From assembly GCF_001544695.2 (NCBI RefSeq), contig NZ_FCOM02000030.1:29311-93310 (forward strand): a stretch of 64,000 nucleotides of DNA, in the 5' to 3' direction. Positions 51,999 to 61,066 of this stretch are shown one piece after another. Each line of letters starts with the position of its first letter. Within the stretch, counting starts at the first letter, position 1. Below the pieces are notes generated by a model, which made no database searches, was not told the DNA's origin, and saw only the letters and a list, made by a program, of their open reading frames with translations. Made by a program: the position numbers and the translations under genes. Source of the DNA: Caballeronia arvi (GTDB lineage Bacteria; Pseudomonadota; Gammaproteobacteria; Burkholderiales; Burkholderiaceae).

Positions 51999-53522
51999 AT
52001 GAATGTTGCAGAGAGAAAGCGGCCACTGCCGTGCCCGTCGGACTGGAGCGTCGAGCTGATCGAGGAATACGACGCCGAGATTTCGCGCGTCGCGAACCGT
52101 TACGGGCTCGACACCTATCCCATTCAACTCGAAATCATCAGCTCCGAGCAGATGATGGATGCGTATGCGTCCGTCGGCATGCCGGTGAACTATCGGCACT
52201 GGTCGTTCGGCAAGCACTTTCTCTCGACCGAGAAAGGCTATCGGCGTGGGCAGATGGGCCTTGCGTACGAGATCGTCATCAACTCGAATCCCTGCATCGC
52301 GTATCTCATGGAAGAAAACACCATGACAATGCAGGCGCTCGTGATCGCCCATGCGGCGTACGGGCATAACTCGTTCTTCAAGGGCAACTATCTGTTCCGT
52401 CTGTGGACGGACGCGCACGCGATCATCGATTACCTCGTGTACGCGAAGAATTACATCGCGGAGTGCGAGGAGCGTTTCGGGCTCGATCGCGTCGAGGAAC
52501 TGCTCGATTCATGCCACGCGCTGATGAATTACGGCGTCGACCGGTACAAGCGTCCGCAGAAGTTGTCGCTCGCGAAGGAAGCGGCGATGCGGCGCGAGCG
52601 CGAGGCTTATCTGCAGTCGCAGGTCAACGAATTGTGGCGCACGCTGCCGAAGGGAAAGGAGCATTCGCAGGAGGAAACTGAAAGCCGTTATCCGCCGGAA
52701 CCGCAGGAAAATCTGCTGTATTTCGCGGAGAAAAATGCGCCGTTGCTGGAGCCGTGGGAACGGGAAGTCATCCGCATCGTGCGCAAGATCGGCCAGTATT
52801 TTTATCCGCAGCGGCAGACTCAGGTCATGAACGAAGGCTGGGCGACGTTCTGGCATTACACGCTGCTCAATACGCTCTACAACGAAGGCCGCCTGGAAGA
52901 CGGCTTCATGATGGAGTTCCTGCACTCGCATTCGAACGTCGTGTATCAGCCGCCGGTGACGAAGCCGTATTACAGCGGCATCAATCCGTACGCGCTCGGT
53001 TTTTCGATGATGAGCGACATCCGCCGCATCTGCGAAAACCCGACGGACGAAGATCGCGAGTGGTTCCCGGAGCTTGCGGGCAGCGACTGGCTGGAATCGC
53101 TGCATTACGCGATGCGCAATTTCAAGGACGAGAGCTTCATCGCGCAATATTTGTCGCCGCAACTGATCCGGGATATGCGCCTGTTCTCGATTCTCGACGA
53201 CGACATGCGCGACGCGCTCGAAGTCTCCGCAATTCATGACGACAGCGGGTATCGCTATGTGCGGCAGGCGTTGTCGCGGCAGTACGATATTCATCATCGC
53301 GAGCCGAATATTCAGGTTTATTCGGTGAACACGCGGGGCGATCGCAGTCTGACGCTGCGTCACTTCATGACGGACAACCGCCATCTCTCGAATGACAGCG
53401 ACGAAGTGCTCAAGCACATGGCGCGCTTGTGGCAGTTCGATGTTTATCTCGAGAGCGTCGATGAGAACGGGACGGTGAGGAAGCGGTTCGAGTGCCGGTA
53501 TACGGCGCCGACTTCGCGGTAG
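51999..53522 (+). CDS. ycgB: SpoVR family protein (YcgB)
   Basis: 507-aa SpoVR/YcgB protein, close to E. coli YcgB (510 aa). It begins MNVAERKRPLPCPSDWSVE with SD GAGGAAGG. Highly conserved blocks are IISSEQMMDAYASVGMPVNY, HWSFGKHF, YEIVINSNPCIAYLMEENT and AHAAYGHNSFFK. HWSFGK, the ENT glutamate and AHAAYGH hold His/Glu residues that look like metal ligands. The frame is open back to ATG 51846, which overlaps the yeaH stop (ATGA) and would add 51 residues; the added part is polar and looks non-conserved. The function is unknown; it is named for a B. subtilis spore cortex gene, and here it completes a stress operon with the PrkA kinase. Confidence 0.94.
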   Translation: MNVAERKRPLPCPSDWSVELIEEYDAEISRVANRYGLDTYPIQLEIISSEQMMDAYASVGMPVNYRHWSFGKHFLSTEKGYRRGQMGLAYEIVINSNPCIAYLMEENTMTMQALVIAHAAYGHNSFFKGNYLFRLWTDAHAIIDYLVYAKNYIAECEERFGLDRVEELLDSCHALMNYGVDRYKRPQKLSLAKEAAMRREREAYLQSQVNELWRTLPKGKEHSQEETESRYPPEPQENLLYFAEKNAPLLEPWEREVIRIVRKIGQYFYPQRQTQVMNEGWATFWHYTLLNTLYNEGRLEDGFMMEFLHSHSNVVYQPPVTKPYYSGINPYALGFSMMSDIRRICENPTDEDREWFPELAGSDWLESLHYAMRNFKDESFIAQYLSPQLIRDMRLFSILDDDMRDALEVSAIHDDSGYRYVRQALSRQYDIHHREPNIQVYSVNTRGDRSLTLRHFMTDNRHLSNDSDEVLKHMARLWQFDVYLESVDENGTVRKRFECRYTAPTSR

Positions 53523-53543
53523 CTCTCGCTTCGAAGGCAGACA

Positions 53544-53572
53544 AAGCCGGCTCTTCGTGAGCCGGTTTTTTA
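53544..53572 (+). terminator. Terminator of the prkA-yeaH-spoVR operon
   Basis: CCGGCTC / GAGCCGG stem, extended by A-T pairs, with a TTCGT loop and TTTTTT tail. It starts 22 bp after the spoVR stop and lies between two convergent genes. Confidence 0.9.
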
Positions 53573-53586
53573 TTGGCCCGGCTCGA

Positions 53587-54648
53587 TCACTCCCGCCGGT
53601 TCCACTCGCTATCCTGCGAAAACAAATCCCAGCTCGCCATGAACAGCGCCGCGACGAGCGGCCCGATCACGAACCCGTTGATCCCGAACAGCGCCATTCC
53701 GCCGAGCGTCGAAATGAGCACCACCCAGTCGGGCATCTTCGTGTCCTTGCCGACGAGAATCGGCCGCAGCACGTTATCGACGAGCCCGATCACCACCGCG
53801 CAGAACACGACGAGAATCACGCCCTTGAGAATCGCGCCCGTCATGAAGAAGTAGAGCGCCGCTGGCACCCAGACGATCGCCGCGCCGACCGCAGGTAACA
53901 GCGAAAGAAATGCCATCAGCACGCCCCACAGCAGCGATCCGCCGATGCCCAGAATCCAGAAGATCAGCCCGCCGAGCAATCCCTGCACCGCCGCGACCGC
54001 GATATTGCCCTTGACCGTCGCGCGCACCACCGTGGTGAACTTCGCGATCAGATGCTGCTTCGGCTCCGGATCGAGCGGAATCGCGCGCCGGATGCGCCGG
54101 CCGATTTCGCCGCCGTCGCGCAGCAAAAAGAACACGAGATAGAGCATCACGCCGAAGCTCACGACGAACTGGAACGTGTTCTGCCCGATCGACAGCGCCT
54201 GCGTCGCCGCGAACTGGCTGATCTGCGCGGCGCCTTCCATCAGCTTGCGCTGCACGCCGACGATATCGTCGAGACCGTAACGACCGAGCAGTTGTTGCAC
54301 CGACGCAGGCAGCGCATGCAGCACATGCTGGAAGTACAGCCCGAAATTCAGCTCCCCGCTCTTGATGCGCGAATAGACGAGGGCGATTTCCTGCACGAGC
54401 GTCGCCGCGACGACCGCCAGCGGAATGATGACGATCAGAATCGCGGCGGCCAGCGTCGTCAGCGCGGCGAGATTGCGGCGCTTGCCGAAGCGCGCGGCGA
54501 GATATCGCTGCATCGGCTGGAACAGGATCGCGAGAATCGCGCCCCAGAAGATCGCGCCGAAGAAAGGCAGCAACACCCACCCGAGCGCGATCGTTACGAC
54601 AAACAGCAAGATATGGAAGAAATTCTGATGGACGTTGGGATTATTCAT
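53587..54648 (-). CDS. AI-2E family transporter (PerM/YdiK-like)
   Basis: 353-aa integral membrane protein of the AI-2E exporter family (UPF0118), whose members include TqsA and various small-molecule or Na+/H+ transporters. It has about seven or eight hydrophobic segments, two at the N-terminus (about 12-45), one near 62-85, then a soluble central part (about 90-145), and a cluster from 150 to 340. LSLLPAVGAAIVWVPAALYFF, DNVLRPILVGK and GINGFVIGPLVAALFMASWD are the typical C-terminal blocks. ATG 54648 (MNNPNVHQNFF) is chosen over the longer frame, which has no membrane pattern. The cargo is not known. Confidence 0.9.
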   Translation of the reverse strand: MNNPNVHQNFFHILLFVVTIALGWVLLPFFGAIFWGAILAILFQPMQRYLAARFGKRRNLAALTTLAAAILIVIIPLAVVAATLVQEIALVYSRIKSGELNFGLYFQHVLHALPASVQQLLGRYGLDDIVGVQRKLMEGAAQISQFAATQALSIGQNTFQFVVSFGVMLYLVFFLLRDGGEIGRRIRRAIPLDPEPKQHLIAKFTTVVRATVKGNIAVAAVQGLLGGLIFWILGIGGSLLWGVLMAFLSLLPAVGAAIVWVPAALYFFMTGAILKGVILVVFCAVVIGLVDNVLRPILVGKDTKMPDWVVLISTLGGMALFGINGFVIGPLVAALFMASWDLFSQDSEWNRRE

Positions 54649-54933
54649 GAGTGAACGAGAGGGCGAGCGGCCAGGGCGGCCGGCAGGGCTTATAGCAAGC
54701 GCGAGGCCGGGCCATGCTATCACGGCCCTTCGGACGGCTTTCGCGCTCGGTTTGCGCCTAGGTTCGAGCAGGAATTCGTCCAAGGGTTCGCACGCCGCTG
54801 GAGCCAGACCCCGCGCGTCGACTAAAATCCGGCTTCCAATCCTTGCGGATCGCTTGTCCGTCGGACGGCCAGGCAACGCGGGCGAGCGAGCCGATCGTTC
54901 GTGCGCGGTCACTTCCGCTCAACGCATCGAACA

Positions 54934-55809
54934 ATGAATCCAGGCGTCGTCTACGCATTCTCGGCCTTTGCCATCTGGGGCCTTTTTCCGATTTACTTCA
55001 AGGCCTTGCATTCGATCGGTGCGGTCGAGATGCTCGCGCATCGCATGGCCTGGTCGATGGTCTTCCTGCTGATCGTGATGACCGCGCGCCGTCAGTGGGC
55101 GTGGCTCGGGCCGGTGCTGCGCGACAAACGCCTGCTCGCGCGCTTCGCGGCGAGCGCCGTGCTGCTGTCGGCGAACTGGGGGATTTATATCTGGGCGGTC
55201 AACGACGGGCGCATCGTCGAGGCGAGTCTCGGCTACTTCATCAATCCGCTCGTCAACGTGCTGTTCGGCATGGCGTTCCTGCACGAACGGCTGCGGCCCG
55301 TGCAGTGGATCGCGGTGACCATCGCCGCGCTCGGCGTCGTCTGGCTGACATGGGTGAACGGCGCGCCGCCGTGGATCAGCTTCGCGCTCGCGCTGACTTT
55401 CGGCGGCTACGGCCTGCTGCGCAAGACCGCGTCGCTCGGCGCGCTCGAAGGGCTCACGCTCGAAACCATGCTGCTGTGTCCTATCGCGCTGCTTTATCTG
55501 TTCTTCCTGAGCTCGCACGGCGGCAGCGGCTTCGCACACGCATCGGTCGGCGTGAAGCTGCTGCTCGCCGCAGCCGGACCGGTCACCGCCGTGCCGCTCC
55601 TGCTCTTCGCCGCGGGCGGCCGGCGCATTCCGCTTTCGATGCTCGGGCTGATCCAGTACATCACGCCGACGCTGCAATTGCTGATCGGCGTCGTCATCTA
55701 TCAGGAATTCTTCGGCCACGATCAGCTGATCGGCTACGGCGCGATCTGGGCGGCGCTCGCCATCTATTCGCTCGAAGGGTTCTACCGGGCGCGCGCAGCC
55801 CGCGTCTGA
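54934..55809 (+). CDS. rarD: RarD-type EamA transporter
   Basis: Ten-helix drug/metabolite transporter of 291 aa, RarD subgroup. Start ATG 54934 (MNPGVVYAFSAFAIWGLFPIYFK) matches the family N-terminus. LLSANWGIYIWAVNDGRIVEASLGYFINPL is the diagnostic RarD sequence region, and GLIQYITPTLQLLIGV another. E. coli RarD is linked to chloramphenicol resistance by name, but the natural substrate is unknown. It is divergent from the AI-2E gene across 285 bp and convergent with the aldo/keto reductase gene; between the latter pair 31 bp contain the 12-mer CGACGATCAGCG twice, without a terminator. Confidence 0.92.
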   Translation: MNPGVVYAFSAFAIWGLFPIYFKALHSIGAVEMLAHRMAWSMVFLLIVMTARRQWAWLGPVLRDKRLLARFAASAVLLSANWGIYIWAVNDGRIVEASLGYFINPLVNVLFGMAFLHERLRPVQWIAVTIAALGVVWLTWVNGAPPWISFALALTFGGYGLLRKTASLGALEGLTLETMLLCPIALLYLFFLSSHGGSGFAHASVGVKLLLAAAGPVTAVPLLLFAAGGRRIPLSMLGLIQYITPTLQLLIGVVIYQEFFGHDQLIGYGAIWAALAIYSLEGFYRARAARV

Positions 55810-55840
55810 GCGCGGGCCGTGTCGACGATCAGCGCGACGA

Positions 55841-56836
55841 TCAGCGCAATGCGTCGCCGAAACGATACTCGACCGTCGCTTCGTCGAGCTTCGTCTTGAT
55901 CTCCGGATCGATCGGCTGATCGACGGCGGCGAGCGTCTCGTTCAACTGATCGGGCCGGCTCGCGCCGATGATCGCCGATGTCACCACCGGATTCGCCAGC
56001 ACCCACGCGAGCGCCGTGCTCGCGAGCGAGCGCCCGGTCGGCGCGACGATCCCGTTGATCGCCTCGATGGTGTGAAACTCGCGCTCGTGCCAGTAGCGCT
56101 GCGTGTACATCGCACCCGCCTTGCCAACGGCGCCGGTGAAGCGGCCTTCGCCCGGCGCGGCATCGAATTTGTGCTTGCCGGTCAGAAGCCCGCCCGCGAG
56201 CGGGTTGTACGGAATGACCGCGAGGCCTTCCTCGGTCGCGAGCGGCAGCAGTTCGCGCTCGATCTGCCTGAACAGCAGGTTGTAGCGCGGCTGCACCGAG
56301 ACGAAGCGCGCGCTGCGCAAGACATCCGCGCGGCCGAGCGCACGCGCGAGCCGGTACGCCAGAAAATTCGACACGCCGATATAACGCGCCTTGCCTTGCC
56401 GCACGATGATGTCGAGCGCTTCGAGCGTCTCGTCGAGCGGGGTGTCGTGATCGTCGTTGTGGAGCTGGTACAGATCGACGTAATCGGTGTCGAGCCGCTT
56501 GAGCGAAGCGTCGATCGCGTCGAGCAGATGCTTGCGCGATGCGCCCTTGTGCCACGCGAGCGGCCCCATTTCATGCGCCGCCTTGGTCGCGAGGATGAAG
56601 TCATCGCGACGGCCCTTCAGCCAGCGCCCGACGATTTCTTCCGTGCGGCCCGTGAGATCGTGCCCGCTGCCGAGCGGGTAGACGTTCGCCGTATCGATGA
56701 AATTCACGCCTGCGTCCGCCGCGCGGTCCATGATGCTGCGCGACACGTCTTCGTCGGTCTGCAGGCCGAACGTCATCGTGCCGAGCGTGAGACGCGAAAC
56801 GATGAGACCGGTATTGCCGAATTTGCGGTATTGCAC
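55841..56836 (-). CDS. Aldo/keto reductase
   Basis: 331-aa NADPH-dependent carbonyl reductase with a TIM-barrel. The catalytic tetrad is Asp48, Tyr53 (FIDTANVYPLGSG), Lys85 (LATKAAHEM) and His126 (YQLHNDDHD). Cofactor-binding motifs are SAIIGASRPDQLNETL and IPYNPLAGGLLTGK. It is of the YajO/Tas or voltage-channel-beta-like group. The start is GTG 56836 with GGAGCG upstream. It lies 40 bp downstream of the MFS gene and probably shares its transcript. The substrate cannot be inferred. Confidence 0.92.
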   Translation of the reverse strand: MQYRKFGNTGLIVSRLTLGTMTFGLQTDEDVSRSIMDRAADAGVNFIDTANVYPLGSGHDLTGRTEEIVGRWLKGRRDDFILATKAAHEMGPLAWHKGASRKHLLDAIDASLKRLDTDYVDLYQLHNDDHDTPLDETLEALDIIVRQGKARYIGVSNFLAYRLARALGRADVLRSARFVSVQPRYNLLFRQIERELLPLATEEGLAVIPYNPLAGGLLTGKHKFDAAPGEGRFTGAVGKAGAMYTQRYWHEREFHTIEAINGIVAPTGRSLASTALAWVLANPVVTSAIIGASRPDQLNETLAAVDQPIDPEIKTKLDEATVEYRFGDALR

Positions 56837-56876
56837 GGTTGCGCTCCAGAAATCGGTTGGACCGACAGGATAATCG

Positions 56877-58268
56877 TTAAGCGACGCGCTTGCCGACGCT
56901 GGCAGGCGTCGCGTTTTGCGGCGCGGAATCGAGCCGGCGGAACACGGCGCCCGAGAAAAGCGTCACCACGCCCATGCAGACGAAGCTCAACCTGAAGCCC
57001 GTCGATGTCGAAAACGGTCCCTGGAACAACTGCACGAGCGAGCCGCCGATCGACACGCCCAGGCCGATCGCGAGCATCTGCACCATCGAAAAGAGGCTGT
57101 TGCCGCTCCCCGCGTCCTTGCTCGACAAGCCTTTCAACGTGACGCTGTTCATGGCGGCGAACTGCATCGAATTGCTCGCGCCGAACACGGCCAGGATCGC
57201 GATTTCGATGCCGAGCGGCAGCGTCGGCGAAAACAGCGCGAACGCGACGATCGACGCGCCGACGAGCGCCGTGTTCACGAGCAGGAACGTGTCGTAGCCG
57301 TAGCGCTTCACAAGTTGCGCGATCCAGCGCTTGCTGATGGTCCCGGCGATGGCGATCGGCAGCATCATCAGCCCCGAATGCAGCGGGCTGTAGCCGAGTT
57401 CGAGCTGCATCATGAGCGGCAGCAGGAACGGCACCGCGCTCGATCCGATCCGGCACAGCAGATTGCCGACGAGTCCGACGCTGAAGTTCGGCTCGTGAAA
57501 CAGCGCGAGATGAAAGATGGGGTTGCGCTTGCGCCGCGCGTACGGGACATACGCGAACGCCGATACCGCCGCCAGCGCGAACAGCGCCGCCGACACCGCG
57601 CCGCGATGCGTCTCGACCGGTGAATCGAGCGCGAGCGAGAACGACACCATGCACATCGACAGCAATCCGCAGCCGACGAAATCGAAGGGCGGCGCATCGT
57701 GGAGCGTGTCGTTCGGGAGGAAGCGCTGCACCGCATAAAGCCCGACCGCGCCGATCGGCACGTTGATCAGGAAGATCCAGTGCCACGAAAACGATTCGAC
57801 GAACCAGCCGCCGAGCGTCGGGCCGAGAATCGGGCCGACCTGACCGGCGACGGAAATCATCGCGAGCGCCGAGACATAGGCTTCGCCCGAGACGGCGCGC
57901 AGCACGGCGAGCCGGCCGATCGGCAGCAGCATCGAGCCGCCGATGCCCTGCAGCACGCGCGCGATCACGAGCTGGTTCAGCGAATGCGCGCCCGCGCAGG
58001 CGAGCGAGCCGATCACGAACAGCGAAATGGAAACGAGATAGACGCGGCGCGTGCCGAAGCGGTCGGCAAGCCAGCCGGACGCGGGCGTAAAGAGCGCCAT
58101 CGTGAGCGTGTAGGCGACGACGATCGACTGCATCGCGAGCGGCGCGGCGTTCAGGCTGCGCGCAATCGATGGCAGCGCCGTGTTGACGATCGTCGTGTCG
58201 AGCGCCTGCATGAAAAAGCCCACGGCGACGATCCAGAGCAATGCCGTGTGCGAAGAACTTTTGGTCAT
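56877..58268 (-). CDS. MFS transporter, DHA2 (drug:H+ antiporter-2) family
   Basis: 463-aa multidrug-type exporter with about 14 membrane helices, similar in length to E. coli MdtD. Motif D1-like ALDTTIVNTALPSIA is in helix 1, motif A GWLADRFGTRRVYLVS is between helices 2 and 3, and motif C-like GPILGPTLGGWFV is in helix 5. FGASNSMQFAAMNSVTLKGL is another family part. It is divergent from a LysR regulator, with 151 bp containing a perfect inverted repeat; the layout indicates LysR control of the MFS-AKR pair. The natural substrate is unknown. Confidence 0.92.
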   Translation of the reverse strand: MTKSSSHTALLWIVAVGFFMQALDTTIVNTALPSIARSLNAAPLAMQSIVVAYTLTMALFTPASGWLADRFGTRRVYLVSISLFVIGSLACAGAHSLNQLVIARVLQGIGGSMLLPIGRLAVLRAVSGEAYVSALAMISVAGQVGPILGPTLGGWFVESFSWHWIFLINVPIGAVGLYAVQRFLPNDTLHDAPPFDFVGCGLLSMCMVSFSLALDSPVETHRGAVSAALFALAAVSAFAYVPYARRKRNPIFHLALFHEPNFSVGLVGNLLCRIGSSAVPFLLPLMMQLELGYSPLHSGLMMLPIAIAGTISKRWIAQLVKRYGYDTFLLVNTALVGASIVAFALFSPTLPLGIEIAILAVFGASNSMQFAAMNSVTLKGLSSKDAGSGNSLFSMVQMLAIGLGVSIGGSLVQLFQGPFSTSTGFRLSFVCMGVVTLFSGAVFRRLDSAPQNATPASVGKRVA

Positions 58269-58389
58269 GGGGAACGAGGGGTGCGGTGGTCGCGCCGACA
58301 GGAAAGCCGTTTGAAAACAAACGCATTGCGCGATTCATGAAATATTAATGACTTGCGGCGTCATCGGGAAGCCCGCTAACCGCATTGAC

Positions 58390-58412
58390 TGTCATCGGTA
58401 TTGCCGATGACA
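58390..58412. promoter_or_regulatory. Probable LysR-type operator
   Basis: Perfect 9-bp inverted repeat TGTCATCGG - TATTG - CCGATGACA. It contains the T-N11-A core (T58395 ... A58407) of LysR-type sites. It ends 7 bp before the lysR ATG and lies in the divergent region, so it suits autorepression plus activation of the MFS gene. Confidence 0.75.
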
Positions 58413-58419
58413 ATGGCCT

Positions 58420-59280
58420 ATGCTCAATCCAGTCTGGCTGAACACCTTCGCGACGGTGGCCGCGTCGCACAGCTTCACCGATGCCGGCCGCCAGCTCGGG
58501 CTGCGACAGTCGAGCGTCTCCGAGCATATCCGTCGGCTGGAGGAGAGCGTCGGGCGGCGGCTTTTCGTGCGCGACACGCATTCGCTCGCGCTCACCGCCG
58601 ACGGCGAAGCCATGCTCGTCCACGCCCGCGTGATTCTCGAAGCGATGGCGCACGCGCAGTCGCAGTTCAGTTCGCCGCGCCTGCGCGGGCGCGTGCGGCT
58701 CGGTTCGTCGGACGATATCGCGCTCGGGCCGCTGCCGAGCGTGCTCGCCGCGTTTCGCGACACGCATCCGGATGTCGAGCTGGAAATCACCATCGGCATG
58801 ACGGGAAGGCTTTACCAGATGGTCGATGCGGGCGAGCTCGACCTCGCGGTCGGCAAACGGCGTCTCGGCGATGCGCGCGGCACGCGGCTATTTTCCGGCC
58901 GGCTCGAATGGCTCGCGAAGCCCGGCACCGTCGTCGATACGGGCGAGCCGCTGCCGCTCATCCTCGTGTCGGAGCCGAGCGTCACGCGTGCCGTCGTGCT
59001 CGATTCGCTCGCGATGACGGGCGCAAGCTGGCAGATGGTCTGCACCAGCAGCAGCCACGCGGGCTGCATCGCCGCGGCGCGCGGCGGGCTCGGGCTGACG
59101 GTGCGCTCGCATTTCCTGGCCGCACGCGGATTGGCGCCGCCCGTGAATCGCGCGGATTTGCCGGAATTGCCGGAAGTCGAGTTCATCGCGTTCGGCGCGA
59201 AACATCTGAGCCGTCCGGCCGAAACCTTGCTACAGCTTCTCGAGAATAGCGACCTGCGCGGCGAATGGACGGGCGAATGA
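58420..59280 (+). CDS. LysR-family transcriptional regulator
   Basis: 286-aa LysR regulator. The winged HTH is at about 3-60 (LNTFATVAASHSFTDAGRQL, SSVSEHIRRLEESVGRRLFVRDTH) and the effector-binding domain is at about 88-280. It is divergent from the MFS-AKR pair, whose expression it probably controls; the ligand is likely the MFS substrate or a related compound. The operator overlaps the region just before its ATG 58420, so there is hardly any leader: transcription must start within or upstream of the palindrome, or the mRNA is almost leaderless. No SD is clear. Confidence 0.93.
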   Translation: MLNPVWLNTFATVAASHSFTDAGRQLGLRQSSVSEHIRRLEESVGRRLFVRDTHSLALTADGEAMLVHARVILEAMAHAQSQFSSPRLRGRVRLGSSDDIALGPLPSVLAAFRDTHPDVELEITIGMTGRLYQMVDAGELDLAVGKRRLGDARGTRLFSGRLEWLAKPGTVVDTGEPLPLILVSEPSVTRAVVLDSLAMTGASWQMVCTSSSHAGCIAAARGGLGLTVRSHFLAARGLAPPVNRADLPELPEVEFIAFGAKHLSRPAETLLQLLENSDLRGEWTGE

Positions 59281-59396
59281 GCGCGGGCGAGGGCAGGGAA
59301 GCCGGTTGTGCCGCTGCAACGGCCGGGCGTTCCGAATGGCTATCTCAAAACTGTTCTTATATATTGTGCGGCGATTGAAGTAGCCACTTCCAAGAC

Positions 59397-61055
59397 GTGT
59401 CCCGTTTCCTCCGCCATCTATCGTCCGATCTGTTCCGCTTTCCGGCGTTTTTCGTCGCGATGGCGCTCGTGGCGTGTTCGCACGCGCAGGCCGCCGCTTA
59501 CGTGACGAAGCATTGCGACGACCTCGAAGGCAAGATCGTGCCCGCATCGATCATCGGCCTGCCGACGCGCGGCGCGACGATCGTCTCGGCGTGGGTCGTG
59601 AAAGCGGCCGCGCCGGGCAATCGCAACGGCGAGTATTGCCGCATCACCGGGTTCATCAAGGCGCTGCAGGACACGACGCCCGACATCCGCTTCGAAGTGA
59701 ATCTGCCGAGCCGCTGGAACGGCCGCGCGCTGCAGATGGGCGGCGGCGGCTACAACGGCACGATCGTTTCCGGCACCGATCCGATGCCTTTCGCGCCCGA
59801 TTCGACGCCGCTCGCGCGCGGCTATGCGACGTTCGGCTCGGATTCGGGCCACGTCGGCAATTCGGGGCGCGCGGATTTCGCGGGCAACGATGAAGCCATC
59901 GTCAACTTCGGCTTCGGGCATCTCAAGAAAACGCGCGATGTCGCGCTCGCGCTGATCCAGATGGGCTACGGGCGCGCGCCTGACAAGACCTATTTCGCGG
60001 GCGGCTCAACGGGCGGGCGCGAAGGCTTCACCGTGATCGAGCGTTTTCCGAACGACTACGACGGCGTGATCGCCAACGCGCCGGCGATCAACTTCTCGGG
60101 CGTCCGGCTGATGGGCGTAAAGATCGGGCAGGCGTCGTATGCGAAGCCTGGCGGCTTCGTCGGGATTGCGCAGCAGCGGCGCGTGTTCGAGACCGTCGTG
60201 CACGAATGCGACAAGCTCGACGGCGTGGCGGATGGCATCGTCGGCAATGTGGAAGCGTGCAGGAAACTGGAGCCGCAGATCATCGCGTCGCTGCGTTGCG
60301 CGAACGGCCAGCGTCCTTCCTTGCGCGACAGTTGTCTGTCCGATGCGCAGATCGACACGCTCGAGACCTTGCGCGACGGCGTGAGCCTGCCGTATCCGCT
60401 TGCATACGGCGTCGACACGTATCCCGGCTACAACGTGTTTCAGGGCGTGGACTTTTCCGGCGCGCTCGGTCTCGGCGACTCGCCGACGCTCCTGAACCCG
60501 CCGACCTTCGCCGCGAACGGCTATCTCTTCGCACAAGGCGACGCGTATATGCGGCACTTCGTTGCGCGCGATCCCGGCTTCAGCTCGCTCACGTTCGACC
60601 TCGACAATCCCGGCCGCTTCAAACAGCGGCTGACGACGCTCGCGTACACCGTCGGCGCGATGAACCCGGATTTCTCCGCGTTCATCGCGCGCGGTGGCAA
60701 GCTCATTGCGATGCACGGGCTCGCCGACGAAGTCATCAGCCCGAACCAGACGATCGCGTTCTATCGCGGACTCATCGACCGATACGGGCAGGACACCGTC
60801 GATTCGTTCATGCGGCTCTACATGGTGCCGGGTTTCCAGCACGGCAACGGCGTGTTCATTCCCGCGTGGGACGAGCTCGGCGCGCTCGACGACTGGGTGA
60901 GCAACGGCATGGCGCCGGAGACGCTCATCGGCAGCGACATCGCGCCCGCCACCAACGGACGCACGCGACCGATATGCCGTTATCCGAACTATCCGCGCTA
61001 TGTCGGCAAGGGCAGCGTCAATGCTGCCGCGAGCTTTCGCTGCGTGGAGCCGTGA
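59397..61055 (+). CDS. Tannase/feruloyl esterase family protein
   Basis: 552-aa secreted esterase. Start GTG 59397 (read as MSRFLRHLSSDLFRF) gives a signal peptide with a hydrophobic core FFVAMALVACSHAQA and cleavage near 34; ATG 59460 would leave no positively charged N-terminus. LVAC could also be read as a lipobox (Cys27). The catalytic residues are Ser204 in FAGGSTGGREG, Asp444 in GLADEVISP and His482 in VPGFQHGNG. The calcium-site-like CDKLDGVADGIVGN is typical for tannases. It should cleave ester bonds of galloyl or hydroxycinnamoyl compounds such as plant phenolics. An AT-rich TATATT at 59360 is a candidate -10 box. Confidence 0.9.
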   Translation: MSRFLRHLSSDLFRFPAFFVAMALVACSHAQAAAYVTKHCDDLEGKIVPASIIGLPTRGATIVSAWVVKAAAPGNRNGEYCRITGFIKALQDTTPDIRFEVNLPSRWNGRALQMGGGGYNGTIVSGTDPMPFAPDSTPLARGYATFGSDSGHVGNSGRADFAGNDEAIVNFGFGHLKKTRDVALALIQMGYGRAPDKTYFAGGSTGGREGFTVIERFPNDYDGVIANAPAINFSGVRLMGVKIGQASYAKPGGFVGIAQQRRVFETVVHECDKLDGVADGIVGNVEACRKLEPQIIASLRCANGQRPSLRDSCLSDAQIDTLETLRDGVSLPYPLAYGVDTYPGYNVFQGVDFSGALGLGDSPTLLNPPTFAANGYLFAQGDAYMRHFVARDPGFSSLTFDLDNPGRFKQRLTTLAYTVGAMNPDFSAFIARGGKLIAMHGLADEVISPNQTIAFYRGLIDRYGQDTVDSFMRLYMVPGFQHGNGVFIPAWDELGALDDWVSNGMAPETLIGSDIAPATNGRTRPICRYPNYPRYVGKGSVNAAASFRCVEP

Positions 61056-61066
61056 CACGCCGAGCG

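Noticed and set aside
59460..61055. Shorter tannase start at ATG 59460
   Set aside because: It would remove the basic N-terminal region and leave an incomplete signal peptide; GTG 59397 gives a normal one.
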